From Gammaproteobacteria bacterium (GTDB lineage Bacteria; Pseudomonadota; Gammaproteobacteria; Arenicellales; Arenicellaceae), in contig DNHK01000242.1 in assembly GCA_003485905.1 (NCBI GenBank), positions 15,774 to 23,136 on the forward strand: a stretch of DNA of 7,363 nucleotides. Direction: 5' to 3'. Positions 1 to 6,769 of this stretch are shown here, one piece after another (the stretch's first letter is position 1; each line of letters begins with the position of its first letter). The notes beneath the pieces were generated by a model that was not told the origin of the DNA, did not search any database, and saw only the letters and a program-made list of their open reading frames with translations. The translations under genes were made by a program, and so were the position numbers.

Positions 1-543
1 ATTGCTATATACAATCGCTTGGTAACAGAGCGCAATGGGTATAAGAACGCTTTCGCCCAGATTGATGTTCAACTTACGCGTCGACACGATTTAATTCCTA
101 ATTTGGTGGATACCGCCAAAGGTTATTTATCTCATGAACGAGAAACTCTTGAAGCCGTGATTAAAGCTCGAAATTCTGCGGTAAGTGGATTGGAGAATGC
201 AAAGATTGACCCCTCCAACCCGAAAGCAATGGAGCAGTTGGCTCAGGCAGAGCAAGGACTAAGTGGCGCGTTAGGCCGATTATTTGCCCTTTCAGAGGCT
301 TATCCTGACCTCAAAGCCAATGAAAATATGATGCAGTTATCGGAAGAGTTGACCACCACGGAAAACAAAGTCGCTTTTGCCCGCCAGGCCTTTAATGATG
401 GGGTTATGTTATATAACAATATGCGAGAGCAATTTCCAAATAACCTTATTGCAGGATGGTTCGGGTTTACTTCGGCAACCATGTTGGAAATTGAAGACGA
501 AGCTAAGCGTGAAGTGCCGAAGGTTTCTTTCGGCGATAGTTAA
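1..543 (+). CDS. lemA: LemA family protein, 5'-truncated by the window edge
   Basis: The reading frame is open from base 1, so the gene starts upstream; 180 residues are visible against roughly 185-205 usual for the family. The TTG at position 19 is not the start, because the residues before it (IAIYNR) continue the usual LemA sequence just after the N-terminal membrane anchor. Visible hallmarks are KNAFAQIDVQL followed by RRHDLIPNLV (visible residues about 15-36), YPDLKAN (about 101-107), a helix with TENKVAFARQAFND, and YNNMREQFPNN (about 138-148). LemA proteins are membrane-anchored helical-bundle proteins with the bulk outside the cytoplasm; their biochemical role is poorly known. The gene lies 27 bases before an M48 peptidase gene on the same strand, a pairing seen in many proteobacteria, which suggests co-transcription and a shared envelope role. 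The family call is very secure; the function is not. Confidence 0.95.
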   Translation: MAIYNRLVTERNGYKNAFAQIDVQLTRRHDLIPNLVDTAKGYLSHERETLEAVIKARNSAVSGLENAKIDPSNPKAMEQLAQAEQGLSGALGRLFALSEAYPDLKANENMMQLSEELTTTENKVAFARQAFNDGVMLYNNMREQFPNNLIAGWFGFTSATMLEIEDEAKREVPKVSFGDS

Positions 544-570
544 GCTGATAAAGCCCCAAGCTATCTGGCG

Positions 571-2523
571 ATGAATTTCTTTGAACACCAGAGTCGTGCG
601 AAGCAGCAGTCACGCTGGCTTATAGGGGCATTTCTAGTAGCGGCTGGAGCAGTTATTCTAGCGGTGGACTTTATTGTACTGCTGTTTTTGGGTGCTTCGC
701 CCAGCTCTAGTGGGCTCGGAGAAATGACCCAGGGATGGCTTGATCCGAATTTTATAAACTCTAATTTGGACAGCTTAGCTTTGAGTAGTGCCGCTACGGG
801 CGGGGTTAGTGGCTTGTCGAGCCTATATAAAGTAGCATCTTTACGCGCTGGGGGGAGCAAGGTGGCTACAAGCCTCGGTGGCACACTCGTTGATGCCGAT
901 ACCCGGGACCCACTTTGTCGACGATTTAGAAATGTCGTTGAAGAAATTGCAATCGCATCAGGTGTGCCGGTTCCAGATATATATGTGCTTGAACAAGAAT
1001 CAGGTATTAATGCGTTTGCTGCAGGTTACTCTACTAGTGATGCCGCAATTGCGGTGACTCGGGGCACCCTGGAAAAGCTTAGTCGAGCCGAACTCCAAGG
1101 CGTTGTTGCACATGAGTTTAGCCATATTTTTAACGGCGACATGCGGATAAATATTCGACTATTGGGTCTACTTTTTGGGATTTTATTGGTGTCCATTATT
1201 GGACGGCAAATCATGCACAGTGCTCGCTTCATGGGTGGTTCTAGGCGCAAGGAAGGCGGTGGAATTATTGTAGTGGGGATGATGTTAATGGTCGTTGGGT
1301 ACGCTGGATTATTCTTTGCTCGTTGGATAAAAGCGGCTTTATCTCGGCAACGAGAATACCTAGCAGATGCATCAGCGGTTCAATTTACGCGAGACCCAGA
1401 TGGTATTGCTGGGGCACTTAAAAAAATTGGCGCCTATAGTAATGGGTCTTACTTGGAAGCTGAAAGTGAGGAAGTAAGCCATATGCTATTTGGCTCAGGT
1501 ACTCAAGCATTAATGTTTTCTACACACCCTCCATTAGCAAAACGGATTTCGAGAATTGACCCCCAATTTAAGGTGTCCGACATCGCAGAATTGGCCACGC
1601 AATTGGCAGATAGTGAGCGTAGAGAGCGAGAGCTAGCAATAAAGGAAATGGAGGCGCAAGAGTTAGAGAACCAGAAATCGTCAGGTGATGGTTTTGCACC
1701 CGGGGTATTTAATCCAGCGGAATTGGCCGACGCGATCGGGAACCCGAAACTAGATGCTCTACTTGCGGCCGCAACCGTCGCCGCGAGTATTCCGCCGGTT
1801 CTCGAGCGGGCCGCACATAGTATTGCTTGGGCGCCAGAAGTTCTCATGTTAAGCCTTCTTGATATCGAACCTAAAATACGCGAGAAGCAACTTCTTATTA
1901 TTGCTGAAGAATTAGGTACCGATATTGAGCGTAGAGTAAATCACTTACTAGCAACAACTCAGCCTCTTCAGCGCGCGCAGCGTATGCCGTTGTATGAAAT
2001 TACTTTTCCAGCCTTAAAACGTAGGTCTAGGGATGAGTTAGAACGTATCTCCAATACCGTTCGTCAAATGGTTTTGGCTGATGGAGAAGTTGAGGTATTC
2101 GAATATTTTCTAGCAAAAATGTTTCGATTGCATTTGGCAGACGCAATGTCTCCGTCACAAGCGCGGTCATCAGGTAGTCTAAAGCTAGCGTCTGTGGCGA
2201 GTGAAGTGCATATCGTTATGTCGGTGCTCGCAGGTCAGGCTGGGGAAAAGGATAGGACAGAAAGAGTGTTTTTTGATGCGCTTAAAACACTCGGAATTGA
2301 ATCAAAGCCAATCGCATCAATTGATTCGAATTGGGCGAGTAAGTTGGATCAGGGGCTCGATCGGTTAGATCAATTAAACCCCAAGGCAAAGCAAAAACTG
2401 GTCGCTGAGTTGGGTAATATAGCGATGGCGGATAATTCTGCAAATATTGATGAGCGGGAGTTGCTACGTGTTATTTGCGCATCAATTCATGCGCCGCTAC
2501 CAACGTTTATGCGCCGTCAATAG
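571..2523 (+). CDS. M48 family (HtpX/Ste24-like) membrane zinc metallopeptidase
   Basis: This 650-residue protein is a predicted zinc endopeptidase of the inner membrane. The zinc motif HEFSH is at residues 181-185 (H181 and H185 ligands, E182 catalytic), the third ligand is E262 in REYLADA, and STHPP at 317-321 is the conserved M48 segment after the core. Hydrophobic stretches lie at about 16-41, 197-211 and 231-250. An Ala/Glu/Lys-rich helical linker follows at about 337-370. The C-terminal half (about 380-650) is outside the catalytic core and holds LADGEVEVFE (503-512) and MADNSANIDERE (619-630), which resemble the acidic loops of TerB-like domains; that is a resemblance by eye only. It is much longer than HtpX (about 290 residues), so I give no symbol. 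The start MNFFEHQ fits family members, but no strong Shine-Dalgarno sequence precedes it, which agrees with coupling to the upstream lemA gene. Substrates are unknown; envelope protein quality control is inference. Confidence 0.93.
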   Translation: MNFFEHQSRAKQQSRWLIGAFLVAAGAVILAVDFIVLLFLGASPSSSGLGEMTQGWLDPNFINSNLDSLALSSAATGGVSGLSSLYKVASLRAGGSKVATSLGGTLVDADTRDPLCRRFRNVVEEIAIASGVPVPDIYVLEQESGINAFAAGYSTSDAAIAVTRGTLEKLSRAELQGVVAHEFSHIFNGDMRINIRLLGLLFGILLVSIIGRQIMHSARFMGGSRRKEGGGIIVVGMMLMVVGYAGLFFARWIKAALSRQREYLADASAVQFTRDPDGIAGALKKIGAYSNGSYLEAESEEVSHMLFGSGTQALMFSTHPPLAKRISRIDPQFKVSDIAELATQLADSERRERELAIKEMEAQELENQKSSGDGFAPGVFNPAELADAIGNPKLDALLAAATVAASIPPVLERAAHSIAWAPEVLMLSLLDIEPKIREKQLLIIAEELGTDIERRVNHLLATTQPLQRAQRMPLYEITFPALKRRSRDELERISNTVRQMVLADGEVEVFEYFLAKMFRLHLADAMSPSQARSSGSLKLASVASEVHIVMSVLAGQAGEKDRTERVFFDALKTLGIESKPIASIDSNWASKLDQGLDRLDQLNPKAKQKLVAELGNIAMADNSANIDERELLRVICASIHAPLPTFMRRQ

Positions 2524-2538
2524 TAAGTAGATAAATTA

Positions 2539-3198
2539 TTAGCTAAAGCGCATCTCGATAACGTCATCGGGCACTATTAATTTCCCCGCTGTTTTTTGTT
2601 CTATTTCTTTAATACTAACGCCAGGCGCTGTTTCTCGTAAGATAAACGAGCCATCTACAATTTCCAAATACGCCAAATCGGTCAACACTTTGGATATGCA
2701 CCCAGCTCCGGTTAACGGTAAACTGCAATCTGATAATAATTTCGAATTTCCAAGTTTGTCAGCGTGCATCATAGTGACAATAATATTCTCTGCGCCTGCC
2801 ACCAGATCCATTGCACCGCCCATCCCTTTCACCAGTTTTCCAGGAATCATCCAAGATGCAATGTTTCCCTGGGTGTCTACTTCAAATGCACCGAGTACGG
2901 TGAAATCCACATGGCCACCACGAATCATTGCGAAAGACTCTACTGACGAGAATATTGATGCTCCAGTAGCGGCGGTGACCGTTTGTTTACCTGCATTAAT
3001 CATGTCCGGATCAACATTCTCTTCGGTAGGAAACGGCCCCATACCGAGCAAACCGTTTTCAGATTGAAGCATTACTTCTATATCGTCTGGGATGTAATTC
3101 GCTACCAGCGTTGGTATCCCGATACCGAGGTTAACGTAATACCCATCTTTCAATTCGCGAGCGACACGTTCGGCCATTTGTTCTCGAGTTAATGACAT
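2539..3198 (-). CDS. scoB: 3-oxoacid CoA-transferase subunit B
   Basis: Subunit B (219 residues) of a family I CoA-transferase. The family moves CoA between carboxylates through a glutamyl-CoA thioester; for the SCOT type the reaction is succinyl-CoA plus acetoacetate giving acetoacetyl-CoA plus succinate. The catalytic Glu is E47 in the SENG motif (residues 46-49), preceded by NLGIGIPTLVANYIP (23-37), which is typical of the B subunit. Other recognisable parts are the Gly-rich GGHVDFTVLGAFEVD and WMIPGKLVKGMGGAMDL segments. Length is normal for the subunit. It starts three bases after the stop of subunit A; a GGAG at 3208-3211, inside the end of the A gene, is nine bases from the ATG and supports this start and translational coupling. 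Its stop lies only 15 bases from the convergent M48 gene. The substrate pair is inferred from similarity; AtoDA-like short-chain fatty acid use is an alternative. Confidence 0.93.
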   Translation of the reverse strand: MSLTREQMAERVARELKDGYYVNLGIGIPTLVANYIPDDIEVMLQSENGLLGMGPFPTEENVDPDMINAGKQTVTAATGASIFSSVESFAMIRGGHVDFTVLGAFEVDTQGNIASWMIPGKLVKGMGGAMDLVAGAENIIVTMMHADKLGNSKLLSDCSLPLTGAGCISKVLTDLAYLEIVDGSFILRETAPGVSIKEIEQKTAGKLIVPDDVIEMRFS

Positions 3199-3201
3199 TA
3201 C

Positions 3202-3903
3202 TTACGTCTCCGTTATGGTACGAAACTCAATCCGTTTCTCAGCGGTGGCTTGGATTACGCGTTGTACGTAAATGCCCGGGGTGTGAATTTGCGCAGGGTC
3301 CAATGTTCCCGGTTCAACAATTTCTTCAGCTTCGACTACGGTAATTCTGCCTGCAGTGGCCGCAGCAGGATTAAAGTTTTGAGCGGTAGCGTTATATATA
3401 CAGTTGCCGTATCGATCAGCTACTTTTGCATGAACTAGCGCAAAATCACCCGTAATGCTTTCCTCCAGGATATATTTTTTGCCGTTAAATTCGCGAATAT
3501 CTTTTCCTTCGGCCACTATCGTTCCGTAACCTGTGGCGGTGTAAAAAGCCGGAATTCCCGCGCCGCCTGCACGCATTTTTTCTGCCAGGGTTCCTTGTGG
3601 TGTCAATGATAGTTCTAGTTCACCTTCTAGATACTGACGCTCGAATTCTTTGTTTTCACCGACATAAGAACTTATCGCTTTGGATATTTGTTTGTTATTT
3701 AGTAAAACACCCAAGCCCCACCCATCGACGCCACAATTGTTAGACACCGCGGTTAGGCGTTTTGTCCCGCGCCTTGCGACTTCCTCTATCAAATTCTGGG
3801 GATTTCCACAAAGACCAAAACCGCCAACGATAATGGTCATTTCGTCGGCTATGCCCTCTAGTGCGGCCTCGTAAGAATCTACGACCTTGTCAAAACCTGA
3901 CAT
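3202..3903 (-). CDS. scoA: 3-oxoacid CoA-transferase subunit A
   Basis: Subunit A (233 residues) of the same cytosolic enzyme; A and B together form the active unit. The N-terminal GGFGLCG (residues 27-33) is the CoA-binding glycine loop of the SCOT branch, where members usually read GGFGLCGIPE; here it continues NPQN. Further marks are [15 protein letters not shown] (54-68), [18 protein letters not shown] (80-97) and the family signature [18 protein letters not shown] (99-116) followed by IPAFYT. Length is typical. The ATG at 3901-3903 is preceded by only a weak AGG (3911-3913). It is the first gene of a two-gene operon with scoB. The enzyme normally activates acetoacetate for breakdown to acetyl-CoA (ketone body, leucine or polyhydroxybutyrate catabolism); none of those pathway genes is in the window, so the physiological role here is inferred. 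Confidence 0.93.
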   Translation of the reverse strand: MSGFDKVVDSYEAALEGIADEMTIIVGGFGLCGNPQNLIEEVARRGTKRLTAVSNNCGVDGWGLGVLLNNKQISKAISSYVGENKEFERQYLEGELELSLTPQGTLAEKMRAGGAGIPAFYTATGYGTIVAEGKDIREFNGKKYILEESITGDFALVHAKVADRYGNCIYNATAQNFNPAAATAGRITVVEAEEIVEPGTLDPAQIHTPGIYVQRVIQATAEKRIEFRTITET

Positions 3904-3993
3904 GTTTATACCTATATCTAAGTAATCTGTTGGGCTGCTTTATCTACCGAATCGATGAGATGCCGAGTATGCAAAAACTAAAGCTGACCAGAT

Positions 3994-4030
3994 AAAACGG
4001 CCACACAAATGTGTGACCGCTTACCGTTTT
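3994..4030 (-). terminator. Probable intrinsic terminator of hppA
   Basis: Read on the - strand, 17 bases after the hppA stop codon begins an inverted-repeat region. The core stem is CGG-t-CACAC, loop ATTT, GTGTG-g-CCG (4019 down to 3998), eight pairs with one mismatch, followed at once by TTTTAT (3997 down to 3992). An outer repeat AAAACGG/CCGTTTT (4030-4024 with 4000-3994) can form as a competing fold. The U-tract is short (four), so efficiency is uncertain. It would separate hppA from the scoAB operon about 90 bases further on. Confidence 0.7.
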
Positions 4031-4046
4031 AAAATAGGTATAAAAC

Positions 4047-6053
4047 CTATCCAAGTAATGGCGCGATCACAAGACTAACAATAGCCATTACATTGATCAG
4101 TATGTTCATCGACGGGCCGGATGTGTCTTTAAACGGGTCTCCGACTGTGTCACCTACAACTGCAGCTTTATGTGCATCTGATCCCTTACCGCCGAGGTTG
4201 CCACGTTCAATGTATTTCTTGGCGTTATCCCATGCGCCGCCAGCGTTGGCCATTGTGATGGCAAGGAATACACACCCAAGTAGCGCGCCTCCAAGCATAC
4301 CACCTAGAGCTTGCGGGCCAATTCCCAAGCCAACGACAACGGGCGCCGCAACTGCGAGTACGCCCGGAAGGATCATCTTCTTTAGTGCCGCGCGCGTGGC
4401 GATGTCTACACAACGTTCGGTATCTGGTTCGGCATTTCCATCCAATAGGCCGGGGATTTCCTTAAACTGCCTACGAACCTCTTTGATCATATCGAAAGCT
4501 GCATCTCCGACCGCGGTCATGGTGATGCTTGCGACCAAAAACGGAAAGATACCGCCAATAAACATGCCGATCAAAACCATTGGATCGTTAATTTCTAGTG
4601 AAAAATTGTCGATCCGAGAAGATACAACCTCAATATAGGCACTAATAATGGCGAGCGCTGCTAATGCCGCTGCGCCAATTGCAAAACCCTTACCAATTGC
4701 CGCAGTCGTGTTTCCTAGCTCGTCCAACGAATCCGTTATTTTACGTGTATCTTCGCCTAGACCGGCCATCTCAGCAATACCGCCAGCGTTGTCTGCAATT
4801 GGGCCGTATGCGTCAATTGCCATAGTAATGCCGACAGTACCCAGCATGCCTACTGCGGCCATACCGACTCCGTATAAACCGGATAACTCAGTTGATAGAT
4901 AAATCACTCCGCAAAGCGTTAGCACTGGAACCACAACGGATTGCATTCCAACAGATAGTCCAGCAATCATTACGGTTGCGGCACCGGTTTCTCCTGCTTT
5001 AGCAATATCTCGAATAGGCTTGCCAGCTGTGTAGTACTCTGTAATTAAGCCGATAATAGTGCCGCCTATAGCGCCTACTACAACTGCTCCCCATACGTTA
5101 CTGCTTACGCCTAATTTTCCGATTACAAAATATGCGGCACCAATAAAGATTATTGTCGCGCCAATAGTTCCTGATCTAAGCGCTTTCTCAGGGGATGAGT
5201 TAGACATCATTTTAACTAGCAATATTCCTCCGATTGAACAAAGCAACCCGAGAGATGCTAAGCCTAATGGTAGAAACATAAGCATATTTTGCGGGCCGAG
5301 TTGAGAAAGCCACTCGGTGTTAAGCGTTGCTGCTATGGCGATAGAGGCAATCATTGCTCCGCAATAAGATTCAAATATATCTGAACCCATCCCGGCAACG
5401 TCACCGACATTGTCACCGACATTGTCTGCAATCACTGCTGGGTTACGTGGGTCATCTTCAGGAATGCCCGCTTCAAGTTTGCCTACTAAGTCAGCCCCGA
5501 CGTCTGCGCTTTTGGTAAATATTCCTCCACCAACACGGGAGAATAAAGCTACGCTGGAAGCACCCATACCAAAACCGTGAATTACTTCTGAGCCGTGAGG
5601 GTCTGCGCCAAAAAAGATATACAATATCCCTAATCCGAGCAGCCCCATTGACGCGACGCATAAGCCCATTACCGAGCCCCCAAAAAATGCAACGGTAAGT
5701 GCTTCCGAGGCACCCCTTTCGTGCGCAGCTGTTGTTGTACGAACATTGGCTTTGGTGGCAGTGAACATGCCCATGTAGCCAGCAATAGAAGAACAGGCCG
5801 CTCCAAGCAAGAAAGCGTACATAGTATTCAGGCCTAAATCTGATGCTGCAATCAAGACGGCAACAATAGCTACAAAAATACCAAGAATTTTGTATTCAGC
5901 GCGCATAAAAACCATCGCGCCGAGATGAATGGCATCGCCAATACTTGCAACTTTACCGCCAGCACTTGGGTACTTAACTACTATGGAATAGACCACTAGT
6001 GCGGCTACTAACCCGATGACCCCCAAAATGGTCGGGATATACATCAAAGACAT
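4047..6053 (-). CDS. hppA: Membrane-bound ion-translocating pyrophosphatase, K+-dependent type
   Basis: This 668-residue integral membrane protein (about 16 helices expected for the family) hydrolyses cytoplasmic PPi and pumps H+ or Na+ outward. The PPi/Mg site is complete by eye: DVGADLVGK (184-192), EDDPRNP (199-205), the DNVGDNVGD run (210-218), [11 protein letters not shown] (421-431), [11 protein letters not shown] (603-613) and [16 protein letters not shown] (629-644). The K+ determinant GNTTAA (447-452) has A451 and G454, the pair found in K+-dependent enzymes; K+-independent ones have Lys and Thr there. In helix 6, D225 and E228 are spaced as in the Thermotoga maritima Na+ pump, but I cannot settle H+ versus Na+. 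Asn654 stands where I expect the ion-gate Lys (see findings). Length is normal for bacteria. The first Met is chosen over Met4 because AAGGAGA (6061-6067) is well spaced from it. The gene is divergent from ppa. Confidence 0.96.
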   Translation of the reverse strand: MSLMYIPTILGVIGLVAALVVYSIVVKYPSAGGKVASIGDAIHLGAMVFMRAEYKILGIFVAIVAVLIAASDLGLNTMYAFLLGAACSSIAGYMGMFTATKANVRTTTAAHERGASEALTVAFFGGSVMGLCVASMGLLGLGILYIFFGADPHGSEVIHGFGMGASSVALFSRVGGGIFTKSADVGADLVGKLEAGIPEDDPRNPAVIADNVGDNVGDVAGMGSDIFESYCGAMIASIAIAATLNTEWLSQLGPQNMLMFLPLGLASLGLLCSIGGILLVKMMSNSSPEKALRSGTIGATIIFIGAAYFVIGKLGVSSNVWGAVVVGAIGGTIIGLITEYYTAGKPIRDIAKAGETGAATVMIAGLSVGMQSVVVPVLTLCGVIYLSTELSGLYGVGMAAVGMLGTVGITMAIDAYGPIADNAGGIAEMAGLGEDTRKITDSLDELGNTTAAIGKGFAIGAAALAALAIISAYIEVVSSRIDNFSLEINDPMVLIGMFIGGIFPFLVASITMTAVGDAAFDMIKEVRRQFKEIPGLLDGNAEPDTERCVDIATRAALKKMILPGVLAVAAPVVVGLGIGPQALGGMLGGALLGCVFLAITMANAGGAWDNAKKYIERGNLGGKGSDAHKAAVVGDTVGDPFKDTSGPSMNILINVMAIVSLVIAPLLG

Positions 6054-6060
6054 TTATATT

Positions 6061-6067
6061 TCTCCTT
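6061..6067 (-). promoter_or_regulatory. Shine-Dalgarno sequence of hppA
   Basis: On the - strand AAGGAGA lies seven bases before the ATG at 6051-6053. It is close to the ideal anti-SD complement and spacing, so it fixes the hppA start at MSLMYIP rather than at the ATG three codons later. Confidence 0.85.
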
Positions 6068-6100
6068 AGTGTTTAGATTCCCCTAATAATTCAACGTAAA

Positions 6101-6126
6101 TAGCACCTACTGTTAACTAGGTGCTA
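6101..6126. repeat. Perfect 9-bp inverted repeat between hppA and ppa
   Basis: TAGCACCTA (6101-6109) and TAGGTGCTA (6118-6126) are exact reverse complements separated by the eight bases CTGTTAAC, six of which (GTTAAC) are themselves a palindrome. It lies 48 bases upstream of the hppA start and about 50 bases upstream of the ppa -10 hexamer. No T-run of useful length follows on either strand and the flanking genes diverge, so a terminator makes little sense. An operator for a dimeric regulator, or a leader hairpin in the hppA transcript, is possible; no regulator is identified. Confidence 0.6.
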
Positions 6127-6148
6127 CTTCCAAATTAATTAGGAGATG

Positions 6149-6160
6149 ATAAGCGCTTAT
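6149..6160. promoter_or_regulatory. 12-bp perfect palindrome upstream of the ppa -10 box, possible operator
   Basis: ATAAGCGCTTAT reads the same on both strands without a spacer. It ends 16 bases before the TATAAT at 6177-6182, so it covers the place where a -35 element would sit, and no good TTGACA-like hexamer is present there. This position would suit a repressor or activator site. With 12 bases a chance palindrome is uncommon but possible; the function is inference. Confidence 0.4.
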
Positions 6161-6161
6161 A

Positions 6162-6737
6162 GTGCGCCGTAATCCGTATAATACCGCACTTTTTCGGAGC
6201 AACACACTCATACAGCTTGATAAAGTACGGCCTGGCGATAACCCGCCAAATGATATTAATGTCATTGTTGAAATACCACGGTATGGCCCACCAATTAAAT
6301 ATGAAGTAGATAAAGAAACTGGGGCTATGTTTGTTGATCGTTTTATGTCGACATCAATGCATTATCCGTGTAATTACGGGTACGTTCCGCAAACCCTCTC
6401 TGAGGACGGAGACCCGGTAGACGTTTTGGTAATCACCCCAATTCCATTGCATGTTGGAACTGTTGTCAGATGCCGGCCTTTAGGAGTGCTTGAAATGGAA
6501 GATGATGCAGGAATGGATGCTAAAATTCTTGCAGTGCCAGTTAATAAGCTAACTAAACTTTATTCCCGACGAAAGGACTATCAGGATATAGATCCTGAAT
6601 TATTGGCGCGAATCACCCATTTTTTTGAACACTATAAAGATCTTGAAGATGGTAAATGGGTAAAAGTTAAAGGCTGGGCTGGCTTGGACGTCGCGAAAAA
6701 AGAGATTGTTGATTCAATTGAGCGTTATTCGGGATAG
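6162..6737 (+). CDS. ppa: Soluble family I inorganic pyrophosphatase
   Basis: This cytosolic Mg-dependent enzyme converts PPi to two phosphates and pulls biosynthetic reactions forward. Numbered from the ATA codon at 6210, it is 175 residues and aligns gap-free through the first 110 residues with E. coli Ppa: E21, K30, E32, R44, Y56, the DGDPVD metal motif (66-71), D103 and K105 are all present, and [10 protein letters not shown] and GKWVKV follow. The coordinates given use the only canonical start, GTG at 6162, which adds 16 residues ([16 protein letters not shown]) absent from typical homologues. That GTG has no close Shine-Dalgarno sequence (AGGAG is 16 bases away) and lies upstream of a consensus -10 box, so I think translation really begins at 6210, at ATA, after GGAG at 6196-6199. 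There is no other ATG, GTG or TTG in frame until deep in the conserved domain. It is divergent from hppA and convergent with xerC, 32 bases apart. Confidence 0.95.
   Translation: MRRNPYNTALFRSNTLIQLDKVRPGDNPPNDINVIVEIPRYGPPIKYEVDKETGAMFVDRFMSTSMHYPCNYGYVPQTLSEDGDPVDVLVITPIPLHVGTVVRCRPLGVLEMEDDAGMDAKILAVPVNKLTKLYSRRKDYQDIDPELLARITHFFEHYKDLEDGKWVKVKGWAGLDVAKKEIVDSIERYSG
6177..6182 (+). promoter_or_regulatory. Consensus -10 hexamer, probable ppa promoter
   Basis: TATAAT matches the sigma-70 -10 consensus at all six positions. No convincing -35 box lies 16-18 bases upstream (CGCTTA at 17 is poor), and there is no extended -10 TGn. Transcription would begin near 6188-6190, leaving about 20 bases before the ATA codon at 6210. 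If this is the promoter, the GTG at 6162 cannot be the translation start. Confidence 0.55.
6196..6199 (+). promoter_or_regulatory. Candidate Shine-Dalgarno sequence for ppa starting at ATA 6210
   Basis: GGAG lies ten bases before the ATA at 6210-6212, the codon that aligns with the initiator Met of E. coli Ppa. The spacing is slightly long but workable. No alternative start codon is served by it, since the codons between are AAC, ACA and CTC. Confidence 0.45.
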
Positions 6738-6769
6738 CCGCATTTCCGAGGGTGCTATCGACTACATTA

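Noticed and set aside
19..21. TTG as the start of the LemA gene
   Set aside because: The frame is open upstream to base 1 and the preceding residues continue the family sequence, so the gene is cut by the window.
2477..2494. Inverted repeat GCGCAT/ATGCGC near the end of the M48 gene, considered as a terminator for scoB on the - strand
   Set aside because: The six-pair stem lies inside coding sequence and is followed by AAATAA rather than a T-run in that direction.
2553..2597. Imperfect hairpin plus T6 (2592-2597) considered as a terminator for the M48 gene
   Set aside because: The stem is weak (with a G-T pair) and about 20 bases separate it from the T-run, so it does not fit an intrinsic terminator; the sequence is within scoB.
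3905..3910. TATAAA on the - strand just before scoA, considered as a -10 box
   Set aside because: It touches the ATG, leaving no room for a transcript start before the codon, and no matching -35 box is visible.
4093..4638. Long open frame on the + strand opposite hppA (181 residues)
   Set aside because: It is rich in Pro, Ser and Ala from reading the antisense of a membrane protein gene, and matches no family I recognise.
5400..5423. Tandem 12-bp direct repeat in DNA
   Set aside because: It encodes the conserved NVGDNVGD part of the pyrophosphate-binding motif in hppA, so protein constraint explains it.
6146..6172. Short reading frame ATG to TAA (eight residues) after AGGAG upstream of ppa, considered as a leader peptide
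   Set aside because: The AGGAG directly abuts the ATG, leaving no spacing for initiation, and the frame lies upstream of the likely transcription start.
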